Source: Balneola sp. (GTDB lineage: Bacteria; Bacteroidota; Rhodothermia; Balneolales; Balneolaceae). From it: DNA of 64,000 bases. A program made the position numbers and the translations under genes. Shown piece after piece: positions 1 to 8,904 of the stretch; position 1 is the first letter of the stretch, and every line of letters starts with the position of its first letter. The notes under the pieces were generated by a model. The model ran no database searches, was not told the DNA's origin, and saw only the letters and a list, made by a program, of their open reading frames with translations. The stretch covers positions 558,001 to 622,000 of the forward strand of contig NZMW01000001.1 in assembly GCA_002694685.1 (NCBI GenBank). Reading direction: 5' to 3'.

Positions 1-1581
1 AATTACCGTTGTAACTTTTTCATCAGATAGGTTGGGATAATCCGTATTAAAATGCAGCCCCCTGCTTTCTTTTCTCTGCATAGCTGAACGCACAATCAAA
101 TGACCAACGCAAACCAGATTCCGCAATTCACAAAGTGGAACGCTTACCTTGGTTCTAAAATAGAAATCTTCGGTTTCTTCGAAAAGCAACTCTGTTCTGC
201 GCTGAGCTCTTTCTAATCTCAAATCACTTCGAACTATACCTACATAGTTAGACATCACACTACGTAACTCTTGCCGATTGTGAGAGATCAAGACCCACTC
301 TTCCGTATTAGCCGTCCCGCTCTCATCCCACTCAGGGATATCATCATTTAGGTGAAATTGATCCATTAATTGAATGGACTTTTTATACGCCTGGTCAGCA
401 AAGACAAGTGATTCTAACAAGCTGTTTGAAGCCAATCGATTTGCCCCATGTAGTCCGGTACAAGCCGTTTCACCACAGGCAAAAAGGCGATCTATAGTGG
501 TCTGACCATTTAAATCAGTGGCAATTCCACCACAAGTGTAGTGTGTGGCTGGAACTACTGGAATCTGATTTACGGTAATATCCAGTCCGTATTTTAGGCA
601 GGTTTCATAAATAGTCGGAAATTCTTCAATGATGGCTTCTGCATCAAGGTGAGTCACGTCCAGAAACACGTAATCGTCCCCGCGCTTTTTAAGCTGATCA
701 TCAATAGCGCGAGCAACAATATCACGAGGTGCCAGCTCTTTACGTTCGTCATACTTCTCCATAAAGGCTTCACCGGCAGTATTCCTTAGAATCCCTCCAA
801 AGCCACGTACGGCTTCTGAAATCAAAAAAGAACCTGCTTCAGGAATCGCTAAACTGGTGGGGTGAAATTGAACAAACTCCATATTTTCAACTCGAGCTTT
901 TGCCCGATAAGCCATCGCAATCCCATCTCCCGTAGCAACCGGTGGATTTGTGGTGTGAAGGTAAACTTCCCCGGCTCCTCCAGAAGCCAAAACAGTTACC
1001 TTTGCAAGCATTCGTTTTACTTCATCCCCTTTTTCGTCTAATACATAGGCTCCAAAACAGTGAATTTTATCCAGGTTTTTCACTTTTTGTCCTAGATGAT
1101 GCTCCGTTAAAAGCTCCATGGCAAAGTGGTGTTCAAAAATCTCAATGTTTGGATGGTTTCGAACTTGGTTCACCATTACGGATTCAATCTCAAATCCGGT
1201 AGCATCGGCAGCATGAACTATGCGGTTTTCGGAATGACCGCCTTCACGTCCTAAATCTAATTCCCCGTTTTTTTTGGTGAATTGAACGCCATAATCAATC
1301 AGTTCCTGTATAAGCCTTGGACCTTCTTTAACTACAAGCTCCACCGCATCCTGATTGCATAAACCCGCTCCAGCTTCAAGGGTATCAGCAATATGCTTGT
1401 CGAAGGAATCGTGCTTGGTAAGTACGCCCGCAATACCGCCCTGAGCATAAGCCGTATTGGCTTCCATGATCTCTTTTTTTGTTACAAGCGCTACATTTCC
1501 ATGTTGGGCCGCTTTCAATGCGAAAGTGAGCCCGGCAATACCACTGCCAATCACAAGAAAATCGTAGCTATACTTCGGCAT
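1..1581 (-). CDS. nadB: L-aspartate oxidase NadB (3' end cut by window edge)
   Basis: FAD-dependent oxidation of L-aspartate to iminoaspartate, the first step of bacterial de novo NAD synthesis. Reading the minus strand from the ATG at 1581 gives an uninterrupted frame of 527 codons to base 1. It starts [17 protein letters not shown], an FAD-binding GxGxxG motif, followed by [11 protein letters not shown]. Further on come the conserved [10 protein letters not shown], the substrate-loop sequence THYTCGGI and, near the cut end, [11 protein letters not shown]. The family is about 530-540 residues, so only a few C-terminal residues are missing. The start overlaps the last 14 nt of prfB, so the two genes are probably co-transcribed and translationally coupled. 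NadA/NadC are not in the window. The family call is firm. Confidence 0.95.
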   Translation of the reverse strand, partial: MPKYSYDFLVIGSGIAGLTFALKAAQHGNVALVTKKEIMEANTAYAQGGIAGVLTKHDSFDKHIADTLEAGAGLCNQDAVELVVKEGPRLIQELIDYGVQFTKKNGELDLGREGGHSENRIVHAADATGFEIESVMVNQVRNHPNIEIFEHHFAMELLTEHHLGQKVKNLDKIHCFGAYVLDEKGDEVKRMLAKVTVLASGGAGEVYLHTTNPPVATGDGIAMAYRAKARVENMEFVQFHPTSLAIPEAGSFLISEAVRGFGGILRNTAGEAFMEKYDERKELAPRDIVARAIDDQLKKRGDDYVFLDVTHLDAEAIIEEFPTIYETCLKYGLDITVNQIPVVPATHYTCGGIATDLNGQTTIDRLFACGETACTGLHGANRLASNSLLESLVFADQAYKKSIQLMDQFHLNDDIPEWDESGTANTEEWVLISHNRQELRSVMSNYVGIVRSDLRLERAQRRTELLFEETEDFYFRTKVSVPLCELRNLVCVGHLIVRSAMQRKESRGLHFNTDYPNLSDEKVTTVI

Positions 1582-2678
1582 CCTGTAAGAGATAAGCTTT
1601 AATGAATTCATCCAGATCACCGTCCATCACTCCACCCACATCGCTGGTTTCATAGTTGGTACGGTGATCTTTAACGCGCTGGTCGTCAAATACGTAGCTC
1701 CGGATTTGAGAACCCCATTCGTTTTTGCTTTTTGAGCCTTCAAGCTTAGCTTTTTCTGCTTCCTGAATTTCCTTCTCCAGCTCGTATATGCGCGACTTAA
1801 GCAATACCATGGCCTTTTCGCGATTCTGAAGTTGAGAACGCTCCTGCTGACATTCAGCAACAACCTTTTGTGTAGAGCCATCAGAAAGCTCTCCTTCCCA
1901 AATCAACCGAACTCCAGTTTCAACTTTGTTTACGTTCTGTCCACCGGCTCCACTGGAGTGAAAACGTTGAAGCTCAACTTCACTCTCGTTGATATTTACT
2001 TCAATCGTATCATCAATTAAAGGAGCTACAAAAACTGAACAAAATGAGGTATGACGTCGGGCATTGCTATCAAATGGCGAAACACGCACAAGACGGTGAA
2101 CCCCGCTTTCTGCTTTCAAAAAGCCATATGCATTATCACCCTGAACTTCGATAGTAGCACTTTTGAGTCCGGCAACATCTCCATCCTGATAATCAATTAC
2201 AGATATTTTAAAACCGGCTTTCTCAGCCCAGCGGGTGTGCATGCGATAGAGCATTTCTCCCCAATCCTGACTTTCTGTTCCTCCGGCTCCCGGATTAAAG
2301 GTTACAATAGCATCGCGGTGGTCATCCGGACCACTAAGCATATTGCGGAGCTCCATTTCATCCAGCGCTTTCTCGAGTTTTGTATACTCAGTTTGGATGT
2401 CGCTTTCAACATCTTCGCCCATCTCCTGAAACTCGAGGTAAACGTTGATGCTATCGCGAAGGTCATTCAGGTTATCCCAACCTTCAACAAGGCTCTTCTC
2501 ATGATTAAGCTCTTTCATAATTGACTGAGCTTTATCAGGGTCATTCCAAAATTCCGGATTCTGAGTCTGTTCGGTAAGTTCTATTATTCGGACTTTTCGT
2601 TTTTCGTAGTCAAAGGTACCCCCTGAGCGCGTCCACACGCTCATAGAGTTCATTAAGGTGATCTGTATTAATAGCCAT
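1568..2678 (-). CDS. prfB: Peptide chain release factor 2, with programmed +1 frameshift
   Basis: Class I release factor reading UGA and UAA. The protein contains the SPF stop-codon tripeptide ([13 protein letters not shown]) and the catalytic GGQ loop ([16 protein letters not shown]). The gene is in two frames. A 22-codon leader starts at the ATG at 2678 ([20 protein letters not shown]) and runs into an in-frame TGA at 2612-2610. The remaining 347 codons continue in the +1 frame from GAC at 2611. Joined, the product is 369 residues, normal for RF2. A simple ORF call would start inside the leader region at 2653 in the wrong frame and give a false N-terminus. nadB overlaps its 3' end, so the pair forms one transcription unit. 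Confidence 0.95.
2610..2624 (-). promoter_or_regulatory. prfB autoregulatory +1 frameshift site
   Basis: On the minus strand the sequence reads AGG GGG TAC CTT TGA C. A Shine-Dalgarno-like AGGGGG is followed three bases later by the slippery CTT and the in-frame TGA. This is the classic RF2 arrangement (in E. coli AGG GGG TAT CTT TGA C). In the known mechanism, low RF2 lets the ribosome pause at UGA and slip +1, making more RF2. The sequence match is direct; function is inferred from the known system. Confidence 0.95.
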
Positions 2679-2696
2679 CTGTGTACTTAAGTTCTT

Positions 2697-2966
2697 TTAT
2701 TTTCCAATTCTGGAAATGAGTGCTCCTACAAATAAGCCCGCTACAAAAGCAATTCCCAACCCTTGCTCAGGGTGAGCGCGTACATAGCGACGGGCATTTC
2801 TGTATTCATGCTTTAATTCACGCTCTAATCCATCACGCTCATACTTTAATCTGTCTAAAAGTACGTCGTATGTATCTTCAGCCTTACTTTGAAGAGCTTC
2901 AGTTGTGTCATAGATTGTGTCTTCAATATCTTTTTTCGAGATCGATTTTTTGTTTGATGCAGCCAT
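2697..2966 (-). CDS. DUF883/YqjD-ElaB-like small membrane-anchored protein
   Basis: An 89-residue protein. Residues 1-60 are charged and probably helical (DTTEALQSKAEDTYDVLLDRLKY). They are followed by the family hallmark R-x-Y-V-R-x-HPEQGLG and a C-terminal membrane helix rich in Gly/Ala (IAFVAGLFVGALISRIGK). This is the architecture of YqjD/ElaB/YgaM, C-tail-anchored proteins that bind ribosomes in stationary phase in E. coli. Function here is only inferred from that family. A good ribosome binding site (AGGAG, 6 nt before the ATG) supports the start at 2966. It sits 19 nt upstream of prfB on the same strand and may share its transcript. Confidence 0.8.
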   Translation of the reverse strand: MAASNKKSISKKDIEDTIYDTTEALQSKAEDTYDVLLDRLKYERDGLERELKHEYRNARRYVRAHPEQGLGIAFVAGLFVGALISRIGK

Positions 2967-3074
2967 AATATCTCCTGTTTAGTTACTCTGAAAATACAAA
3001 TTCGATTACTAAAATTTGGTGTGTTTTAATCAACTAACAATTTTAAAAAACAGAGGCTCCAAATTTGGTTCTCC

Positions 3075-3851
3075 TTATTCAAAGCGGTCTAAACTTCGAA
3101 TCCAGATATTCCGATAACTGACCTCAGAATTGTGATCTTGCAGTCGTATAGGAGCCTTTCCATGTGCTGAGTATTCAGGCAATCCGATATAAACGGTAGG
3201 TCCTTTTATCTCTGTATTATTTTGAACTACTACCCCATTCCAAACTACCGTCATTCGGGCTGAAGTTTTCACAGAACCGTCTTCATTAAACTCGGGTGCT
3301 GTATAAGAGATATTGTAAGACTGCCACTCTCCCGGTTTTTTTGCCGGATTTACTAAAGGAACAGATTGTTTATAAATACTTCCAGCCATGCCGTTTACAT
3401 AGGTTGGGTTTTCCCAGGCATCCAGTACTTGAAGTTCGTATCTGTTTTGAAGAAAAATTCCGCTATTGCCACGATCCTGACCTTTGTGCTCCATATTCAT
3501 TGGAGAACGCCACTCTACATAGAGCTGTACGCTACCAAATGTATCTTTACTAAGGATGGCTCCTGTTCCGGGTACAACGGTCATGTGCCCGTCTTCAACT
3601 TTCCATTTCACTTCCCCACCATCATTCATTGATTTCCACTGGCTTAAGTCAGAACCATCAAAAAGTACCGTCGCGTCTGATGGTGGTTTAAGAAAATGGT
3701 TTTCAGCCGGTGTTACTTTCGGTGGAACAGGTTCGTAAAATTCAGTGTCTTCCGGTTTCATATTTGCTGTATCCTGACTAAAAGCATTCAAGGTAAGTCC
3801 TACTAAAAATACCATTGATAAAAGGGCACACTTATTAAATAAAGAGTTCAT
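3075..3851 (-). CDS. Secreted DUF1080 (3-keto-disaccharide hydrolase-like) protein
   Basis: A 258-residue exported protein. The signal peptide covers about residues 1-25 (LVGLTLNAFS, then Gln at +1). The body is one DUF1080 domain from about residue 58 on, with the characteristic ATVLFDGSDLSQWKS opening, a GNSGIFLQNRYELQVLD core strand pair and the terminal strand VSYRNIWIRSL. The fold is laminin-G/concanavalin-like. Some relatives hydrolyse 3-keto-glycosides, but most are uncharacterised, so the substrate is not predicted. It probably acts in the periplasm or at the cell surface. It stands 56 nt downstream of nothing recognisable as a partner; the next gene upstream on the strand is an ABC exporter half. 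Confidence 0.8.
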   Translation of the reverse strand: MNSLFNKCALLSMVFLVGLTLNAFSQDTANMKPEDTEFYEPVPPKVTPAENHFLKPPSDATVLFDGSDLSQWKSMNDGGEVKWKVEDGHMTVVPGTGAILSKDTFGSVQLYVEWRSPMNMEHKGQDRGNSGIFLQNRYELQVLDAWENPTYVNGMAGSIYKQSVPLVNPAKKPGEWQSYNISYTAPEFNEDGSVKTSARMTVVWNGVVVQNNTEIKGPTVYIGLPEYSAHGKAPIRLQDHNSEVSYRNIWIRSLDRFE

Positions 3852-3907
3852 ACGATTACTTTTGAGGTTAACATCCCAACCAAAATAAATGGTTTGTTTG
3901 TAGAATA

Positions 3908-5683
3908 CTATTCGGCTACCAGTTGATCTTTATACTGTAGCTCATAGAGCTTCTTGTAAATTCCAACGTCCTGAGATATAAGTTCCTGATGACTTCCTGA
4001 CTCCCTTATTTCTCCTTTATGCATTACCAAAATTCGATCTGCATGCTGAATGGTTGAAAGCCGGTGTGCAACTACAACGGATGTTCTTCCTTCCATCATG
4101 AGTTTACTCGATTCTGTTACCAATGCCTCAGTCTCGGAATCAACACTTGAGGTTGCTTCATCTAAGATCAAAATTTCAGGGTCATAGACTAAAGCTCTCA
4201 CAAAACAAATTAGTTGGCGTTGGCCCATAGAAAGTGACGCTCCTCGCTCCTGAAGAACGTAATCGTAAGCGTCTGGCAATTTTTCGATGAAACGGTGAGC
4301 TTCAACTTTATGCGCTGCCTCTCTTACTTGTTCACGGGTTATTTCAGGGTGACCAAGAGTAATGTTTTCAAATATAGAACCGGAGAATAGTGCATTATCC
4401 TGAAGCACAAGACCGAAGTGTGAACGTAGGTCACTCAGCGTTAGGTCTCTGATATCTGTGCCATCTAAAAATATGGTTCCTTTTTGGATATCGTAGAATC
4501 TCATCAACAAGTTAATGATGGTAGTTTTACCAGCACCGGTAGCTCCTACAATGGCAATATCATCTCCGGGTTCAGCTGTAAAGGAAACATCTTTTAATAC
4601 CCAGCTTTCTTCATCATTATATTTAAACCAGACATTCCTGAACTCAATTTTACCCTGCGGGTTTTCAATTGTCTTAGGTGATTTAGTCTCCTCAACATCA
4701 GTTTCTGTATCTAACACATTAAATATTCGTTCTGAAGATGCCAATGCCGACTGGAGCGTATTGAACTTTTCGGAGAGCCCTTGGATTGGACGGAAAAACT
4801 GGCGTGCGTATTGAATAAAAGCCAGTAATACACCAAAAGTGACCCCATCCATGAGCGCCCTGGCTCCACCATACCAAACAATAAGAGCCATAGCCAAACT
4901 AGCCGTTACTTCAACAATCGGCCAAAAAATGGCGAAGTAGAAAATGGTTTCGATATACGCATCGCGGTGACCGGCATTAATTTTCTCGAATTTCTCTCGC
5001 TGCTTTTCTTCCCTGTTAAACAGCTGAACTACATCCATCCCATTAATATGCTCCTGAACGAATGAATTGAGCTGGGAGATTTTGTCTCTGACTTCAAGAA
5101 AAGTAACCCTGACTTTAGCTTTGAACCAAAAAGTAGCGTAAAACAGAATTGGCAGAACCGTCAGCGTAACCAGCGTTAACTCCCAATTCATGCTAAACAT
5201 GAAATACAGGATAAATATGATCCTAAATAAATCTCCAATAATGGTTACCACCCCATCTGATAGAAGCTCACTGAGTGCTTCAATATCACTGGTTGTACGG
5301 GTGATTAGGCGACCAATTGGGTTCTTATCAAAGAACTGAACATTCAGGGTTTGAATCTTTTTGAATACGGTATTCCTGAGTGAATACAAAGAATTTTGAC
5401 CAAACCAGCGGGTGATATAGGTATTGAAAACCAATAGTATAAATTCCCCGAGCAAAGCCCCTCCGAGTAGCGTAATAATCCACCAGAGCCCTTCAAAATC
5501 ATCCGTGGCAATGTACTCATCAACTGCAATTTGAGTCAGTTTAGGGCGGATAGTCCCCAGGTATGACGCAGAAAGCGTTAGAGCGATGGCTAATAATACA
5601 TACCATCGGTAGGGTTTTAGGAAAAAATAAAGCCGCCGAATGAGAGTGCTATCGACGGCTTCTGAGTTTTGTTTTTTACTCAC
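3908..5683 (-). CDS. ABC exporter half-transporter, MdlB-like subunit (canonical NBD)
   Basis: A 591-residue type IV ABC exporter half: an N-terminal six-helix membrane domain (about residues 20-315) fused to a nucleotide-binding domain. Visible motifs are Walker A GATGAGKT near residue 378, signature LSMGQRQ near 482 (Gly replaced by Met relative to LSGGQ), Walker B ILILDEATSSVD near 503 with the catalytic Glu intact, and H-loop VVAHRLST. It pairs logically with the half-transporter at 7068-8861, whose NBD lacks the catalytic Glu; together they look like an asymmetric heterodimer of the MdlAB/TM287-288 type. Substrate is unknown; lipids or drugs are usual. It starts 12 nt after the rnz stop. 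Confidence 0.9.
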   Translation of the reverse strand: MSKKQNSEAVDSTLIRRLYFFLKPYRWYVLLAIALTLSASYLGTIRPKLTQIAVDEYIATDDFEGLWWIITLLGGALLGEFILLVFNTYITRWFGQNSLYSLRNTVFKKIQTLNVQFFDKNPIGRLITRTTSDIEALSELLSDGVVTIIGDLFRIIFILYFMFSMNWELTLVTLTVLPILFYATFWFKAKVRVTFLEVRDKISQLNSFVQEHINGMDVVQLFNREEKQREKFEKINAGHRDAYIETIFYFAIFWPIVEVTASLAMALIVWYGGARALMDGVTFGVLLAFIQYARQFFRPIQGLSEKFNTLQSALASSERIFNVLDTETDVEETKSPKTIENPQGKIEFRNVWFKYNDEESWVLKDVSFTAEPGDDIAIVGATGAGKTTIINLLMRFYDIQKGTIFLDGTDIRDLTLSDLRSHFGLVLQDNALFSGSIFENITLGHPEITREQVREAAHKVEAHRFIEKLPDAYDYVLQERGASLSMGQRQLICFVRALVYDPEILILDEATSSVDSETEALVTESSKLMMEGRTSVVVAHRLSTIQHADRILVMHKGEIRESGSHQELISQDVGIYKKLYELQYKDQLVAE

Positions 5684-5695
5684 AAGTAAGTTTAA

Positions 5696-7000
5696 TTAAA
5701 ATCTGTCGAAGTCATCATAAGAAGATCTTGGAGTGATCTTTCTAGGTGAACTTGAGGATGAATCGGAGTCATCTTTCTTGCTCTTAATGTTGGAGCTGTA
5801 GGTGCTGCTTCCATATGTTTTGCGTTTATAATTTCCGCTTTTCCCACTGTTGCTTCCTGAGCGACTTGATCCGCTGCTTCCTCGGCTATCCCGTGAACTA
5901 CCACTGCGGCTGTCTCGTGAGCTACTTCGGCTACGGCTTGAACTTCCACCTTTTCGGCTTCGGAAATTTTTCTTCCCTCCACTTTTGTGGTTCTTACGCC
6001 CTTTATAGTTGCTTTTACCACCACCGGATTTATTATCCAGCTCTGTAATCTCAACTTTAGGTGTAATAATTCCACGCTCGTGAGTTGGATCTGTAAAGAT
6101 CGGTCGAAGTTCATTTGCTAGCCAGGCAGGGTAAAAACCTTCCCGAGCTTCCTTCAATAAATCATGGGCGTTGGTATATCGAGCAGAAAAATGACCAATC
6201 ACCAATAATTTTGTCTGAGCTTCTGTAGCTACACGTGCCGCATCTGCAGTGGATGAATGCCCGGTTTCACTAGCCTTGTCGTCTAAATCTTTACCAAAAG
6301 TTGCTTCGTGATAAAGGATATTAGTATTCATTGCCAGTTTAACAGCATTGGGCGCGTATTCAGTATCAGTTACATAGGCAAAACTATCACCTGGTCGTGG
6401 ATGCCCAACAATATCTTGAGATTTTACAACGGTTCCATCCTCAAGAGTAACGTCGTTTCCATCTTTGAGCTCTTTATACTGCTCATCCTTTGAGACGCCC
6501 ATCTTCTTAGCCTTATCGGCGTCGACTTTTCCGGGACGATCTTTCTCCTGAAAGCGAAATCCAACACAAAACTTAGTGTGATTTAATGGACGTGCTTCCA
6601 CGTAATATTCTTCTGCATCAAAGACCCGTTCTTCTTCAATATCTTCTTCAATTTCATGGAAATTGATCTCGTAAACAGGATCTATCTTAGAGAACTTTAG
6701 ATTCCATTCAACATATTCTTTGATGCCTTTCGGACCTATAATTGCAAGTGGCTTATCTCTTCTTTGTAATTGAAGCGTGGCTAGCAGGCCCAATAATCCT
6801 GAAAAGTGATCAACATCAAAATGTGAAATAAAAATTGCTTCAATTTTTGATCTTTTGATACCGGCTTGCAACATGCGCATTTGTGAGTTTTCACCACAAT
6901 CGAAGAGGAATACACTGCCTTCTCTCCATAGCGCTACTGAGGGTAAATGCCTTACGGCTGTTGGGGTTGCCGATGCTACTCCTAAAGGTACTACAATCAT
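5696..7000 (-). CDS. rnz: Ribonuclease Z-like metallo-beta-lactamase with variant metal site and RS-rich tail
   Basis: Related to tRNase Z, which trims the 3' ends of tRNA precursors. Family landmarks are present: an N-terminal LGVASATPT, DCGENSQMRMLQAGIKRSKI, the metal loop at 60-65, HEATFGKDLDDKASETGHSS and IGHFSARY. Two features are odd. The metal loop reads H60-F-D62-V-D64-H65 instead of HxHxDH, so the second His ligand is Asp (codon GAT; one base from CAT). Residues 323-434 form a low-complexity tail very rich in Ser, Arg, Gly and Lys, absent from the usual 300-310-residue enzyme. The tail ends in acidic DDFDRF. It sits between two half-ABC-exporter genes, 12 nt from one and 67 nt from the other. 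Confidence 0.85.
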   Translation of the reverse strand: MIVVPLGVASATPTAVRHLPSVALWREGSVFLFDCGENSQMRMLQAGIKRSKIEAIFISHFDVDHFSGLLGLLATLQLQRRDKPLAIIGPKGIKEYVEWNLKFSKIDPVYEINFHEIEEDIEEERVFDAEEYYVEARPLNHTKFCVGFRFQEKDRPGKVDADKAKKMGVSKDEQYKELKDGNDVTLEDGTVVKSQDIVGHPRPGDSFAYVTDTEYAPNAVKLAMNTNILYHEATFGKDLDDKASETGHSSTADAARVATEAQTKLLVIGHFSARYTNAHDLLKEAREGFYPAWLANELRPIFTDPTHERGIITPKVEITELDNKSGGGKSNYKGRKNHKSGGKKNFRSRKGGSSSRSRSSSRDSRSGSSRDSRGSSGSSRSGSNSGKSGNYKRKTYGSSTYSSNIKSKKDDSDSSSSSPRKITPRSSYDDFDRF

Positions 7001-7067
7001 TGTTTTTCTCCCGTAATGTATGATTTTGCCGGGGCTTTGCTTTCATACAAATGGCCCCGATGAATTT

Positions 7068-8861
7068 TTATATTTCTGCCAATTCTTGTTCTAGTATTTG
7101 CTTGTTGTACATAGCAGTATATCTGCCTTCGTTCGCCAACAATTTCTCGTGTGTTCCTGATTCTACAATTTGTCCATCTTCCAGGTAATAAATTTTATCC
7201 GCATCTTTGATTGTAGAAATCCGGTGACTAATCATAATAGTCGTCCTTCCGTTTAACTCTTGCCTGAGGTGCTTTAGTATCGCTTCTTCTGTTTTTGTAT
7301 CGACTGCACTCAGTGAATCATCAAATATTAAGATTTTGGGGTCTTTAATCAAAGCTCTTGCGATGGCTGTCCTCTGCTTTTGGCCACCCGATAATGTTAT
7401 GCCCCGCTCGCCAAGCATAGTCTTAAATTTTTTCTCAAAATCCAAAATATTATCTTTTACCTGTGCTTTTTCTGCAGCGGTCTCAATCTCCACTTCTGAG
7501 GCGTCTGTAGCTCCAAAAGCAATGTTATCACCTATGGTGTCAGAGAATAGGAAAGTTTCTTGTGGCACAAAGCCAATGGCATTCCTTAAACTAGCTAAAG
7601 ACCAACTTTTTATATTCTCACCATCCAAAAGAACTTCTCCCTCTACAGGATCAAATAATCTTGGGATGAGCTGAACGAGGCTGGTTTTTCCGGAGCCAGT
7701 TCTGCCTACAATGGCAATATTTTCACCGGACTTCACTTCAAAACTCAAGTTCTTAAGAACCATTTCATCCATACCCGGATATTTGAACCCTACATTTTTG
7801 AATTCCAGATGACCTTTAACTTCCTCGTCAATTTTATCTTCAGTATTCTTGATTTCAATCGGTTCTTCCATCAGTTCCTGAATACGGTTCCAAGATGCTA
7901 AAGAACGCTGAAAACGATTCGTGGTGTAACCCAGAGCAGCAACAGGCCAGGTTAGATAAGCTACATAAATGAGGAATTCAGCAATATTACCTATCGTTAT
8001 GGTTCCTTCAATAACCATCTCTCCGCCTTTCCAAATCACAATTAATAGAGAGGCGCCGATCAGGAAATTAAGTGCAGGATGGAAAAGGGATTCAATCATG
8101 TCCAGACGAAGCTTCTTCTTGCGATAGCTTTCGCTTTGTTCTTCAAACCGCTGTTGCTCATGCTCAATACGGTTATAAGCTTTGATAAGTCGAATAGCTG
8201 AAAAAGTCTCTTTAGCCCGACCGGCTAACACCGAGTATTGCTCCTGAATGATAGTAGAGTGATCATGAATATATCCGGTAATCCAGTAAGCGAATACAGA
8301 AATTAGAGGAAGCGGTATAAGTGCCCACAGGGTAAGCTCAGGATTCACCAGAAACATCATTGTAAGTACAAATCCGGCTCTTGTGATAGTATTGATGCTA
8401 TACATGATAACCGGACCATAATAATCTCTCACCTTACCCACATCTTCCGTTGCCCTTACATACGTTTCTCCGGATGAATTTTCCGCAAAATAACGTTGAG
8501 GTAAGTTCATCAGCTTTTTAACAATATCATTCCTGATATCAAACTCTACCTTTCGAGAAGTAACGATAAGAGTCTGACGGGTAGCAAAGAGCAGAATACC
8601 GTAAAGCATCACAGTCCCAATCAGAATTAAGGAATTGGTAGCCAGTATTTGTGAAGCTTCTGTAGAGAATAAGGTTTCTACGATACTTGACGGAACTTCG
8701 AAGCCTTCTTCCCCAAGCGCTTCAACCTGATCCATAGTTCGGCGGATAAGAACGGGAATCCAAACCAGGAAAAAATTAGATGCCGTCAAAAACAGAGCTC
8801 CGAATATCATCGTGCTCTTGTACTTTTTTAAATACTTATTCAGTTCTTTTACAGCACCCAA
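7068..8861 (-). CDS. ABC exporter half-transporter, MdlA-like subunit (degenerate catalytic Glu)
   Basis: A 597-residue ABC exporter half with six predicted membrane helices (about residues 15-320) and an NBD. Motifs: Walker A GRTGSGKTS near 384, a perfect signature LSGGQKQR near 488, Walker B ILIFDDSLSAVD near 507 and H-loop ISHRIST. The residue after the Walker B Asp is Asp rather than the catalytic Glu, the hallmark of the non-hydrolysing site in heterodimeric exporters such as MdlA or TM287. The partner at 3908-5683 has the Glu but a degenerate signature, so the two complement each other. Probably first gene of a unit with rnz and the second half. Confidence 0.9.
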   Translation of the reverse strand: MGAVKELNKYLKKYKSTMIFGALFLTASNFFLVWIPVLIRRTMDQVEALGEEGFEVPSSIVETLFSTEASQILATNSLILIGTVMLYGILLFATRQTLIVTSRKVEFDIRNDIVKKLMNLPQRYFAENSSGETYVRATEDVGKVRDYYGPVIMYSINTITRAGFVLTMMFLVNPELTLWALIPLPLISVFAYWITGYIHDHSTIIQEQYSVLAGRAKETFSAIRLIKAYNRIEHEQQRFEEQSESYRKKKLRLDMIESLFHPALNFLIGASLLIVIWKGGEMVIEGTITIGNIAEFLIYVAYLTWPVAALGYTTNRFQRSLASWNRIQELMEEPIEIKNTEDKIDEEVKGHLEFKNVGFKYPGMDEMVLKNLSFEVKSGENIAIVGRTGSGKTSLVQLIPRLFDPVEGEVLLDGENIKSWSLASLRNAIGFVPQETFLFSDTIGDNIAFGATDASEVEIETAAEKAQVKDNILDFEKKFKTMLGERGITLSGGQKQRTAIARALIKDPKILIFDDSLSAVDTKTEEAILKHLRQELNGRTTIMISHRISTIKDADKIYYLEDGQIVESGTHEKLLANEGRYTAMYNKQILEQELAEI

Positions 8862-8904
8862 ACCTAATCCGGTTTTATGGCTTTAATTGTTTAATCCTTC
8901 CAAA

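Noticed and set aside
3059-3068. CCAAATTTGG palindrome downstream of the DUF1080 gene
   Set aside because: Short AT-rich 10-mer that occurs by chance; no promoter or stem-loop context.
5692-6114. 140-codon frame inside the ribonuclease Z gene, rich in Glu, Ala and Val
   Set aside because: It is an out-of-frame reading of the RS-rich repeat tail; low-complexity repeats keep several frames open.
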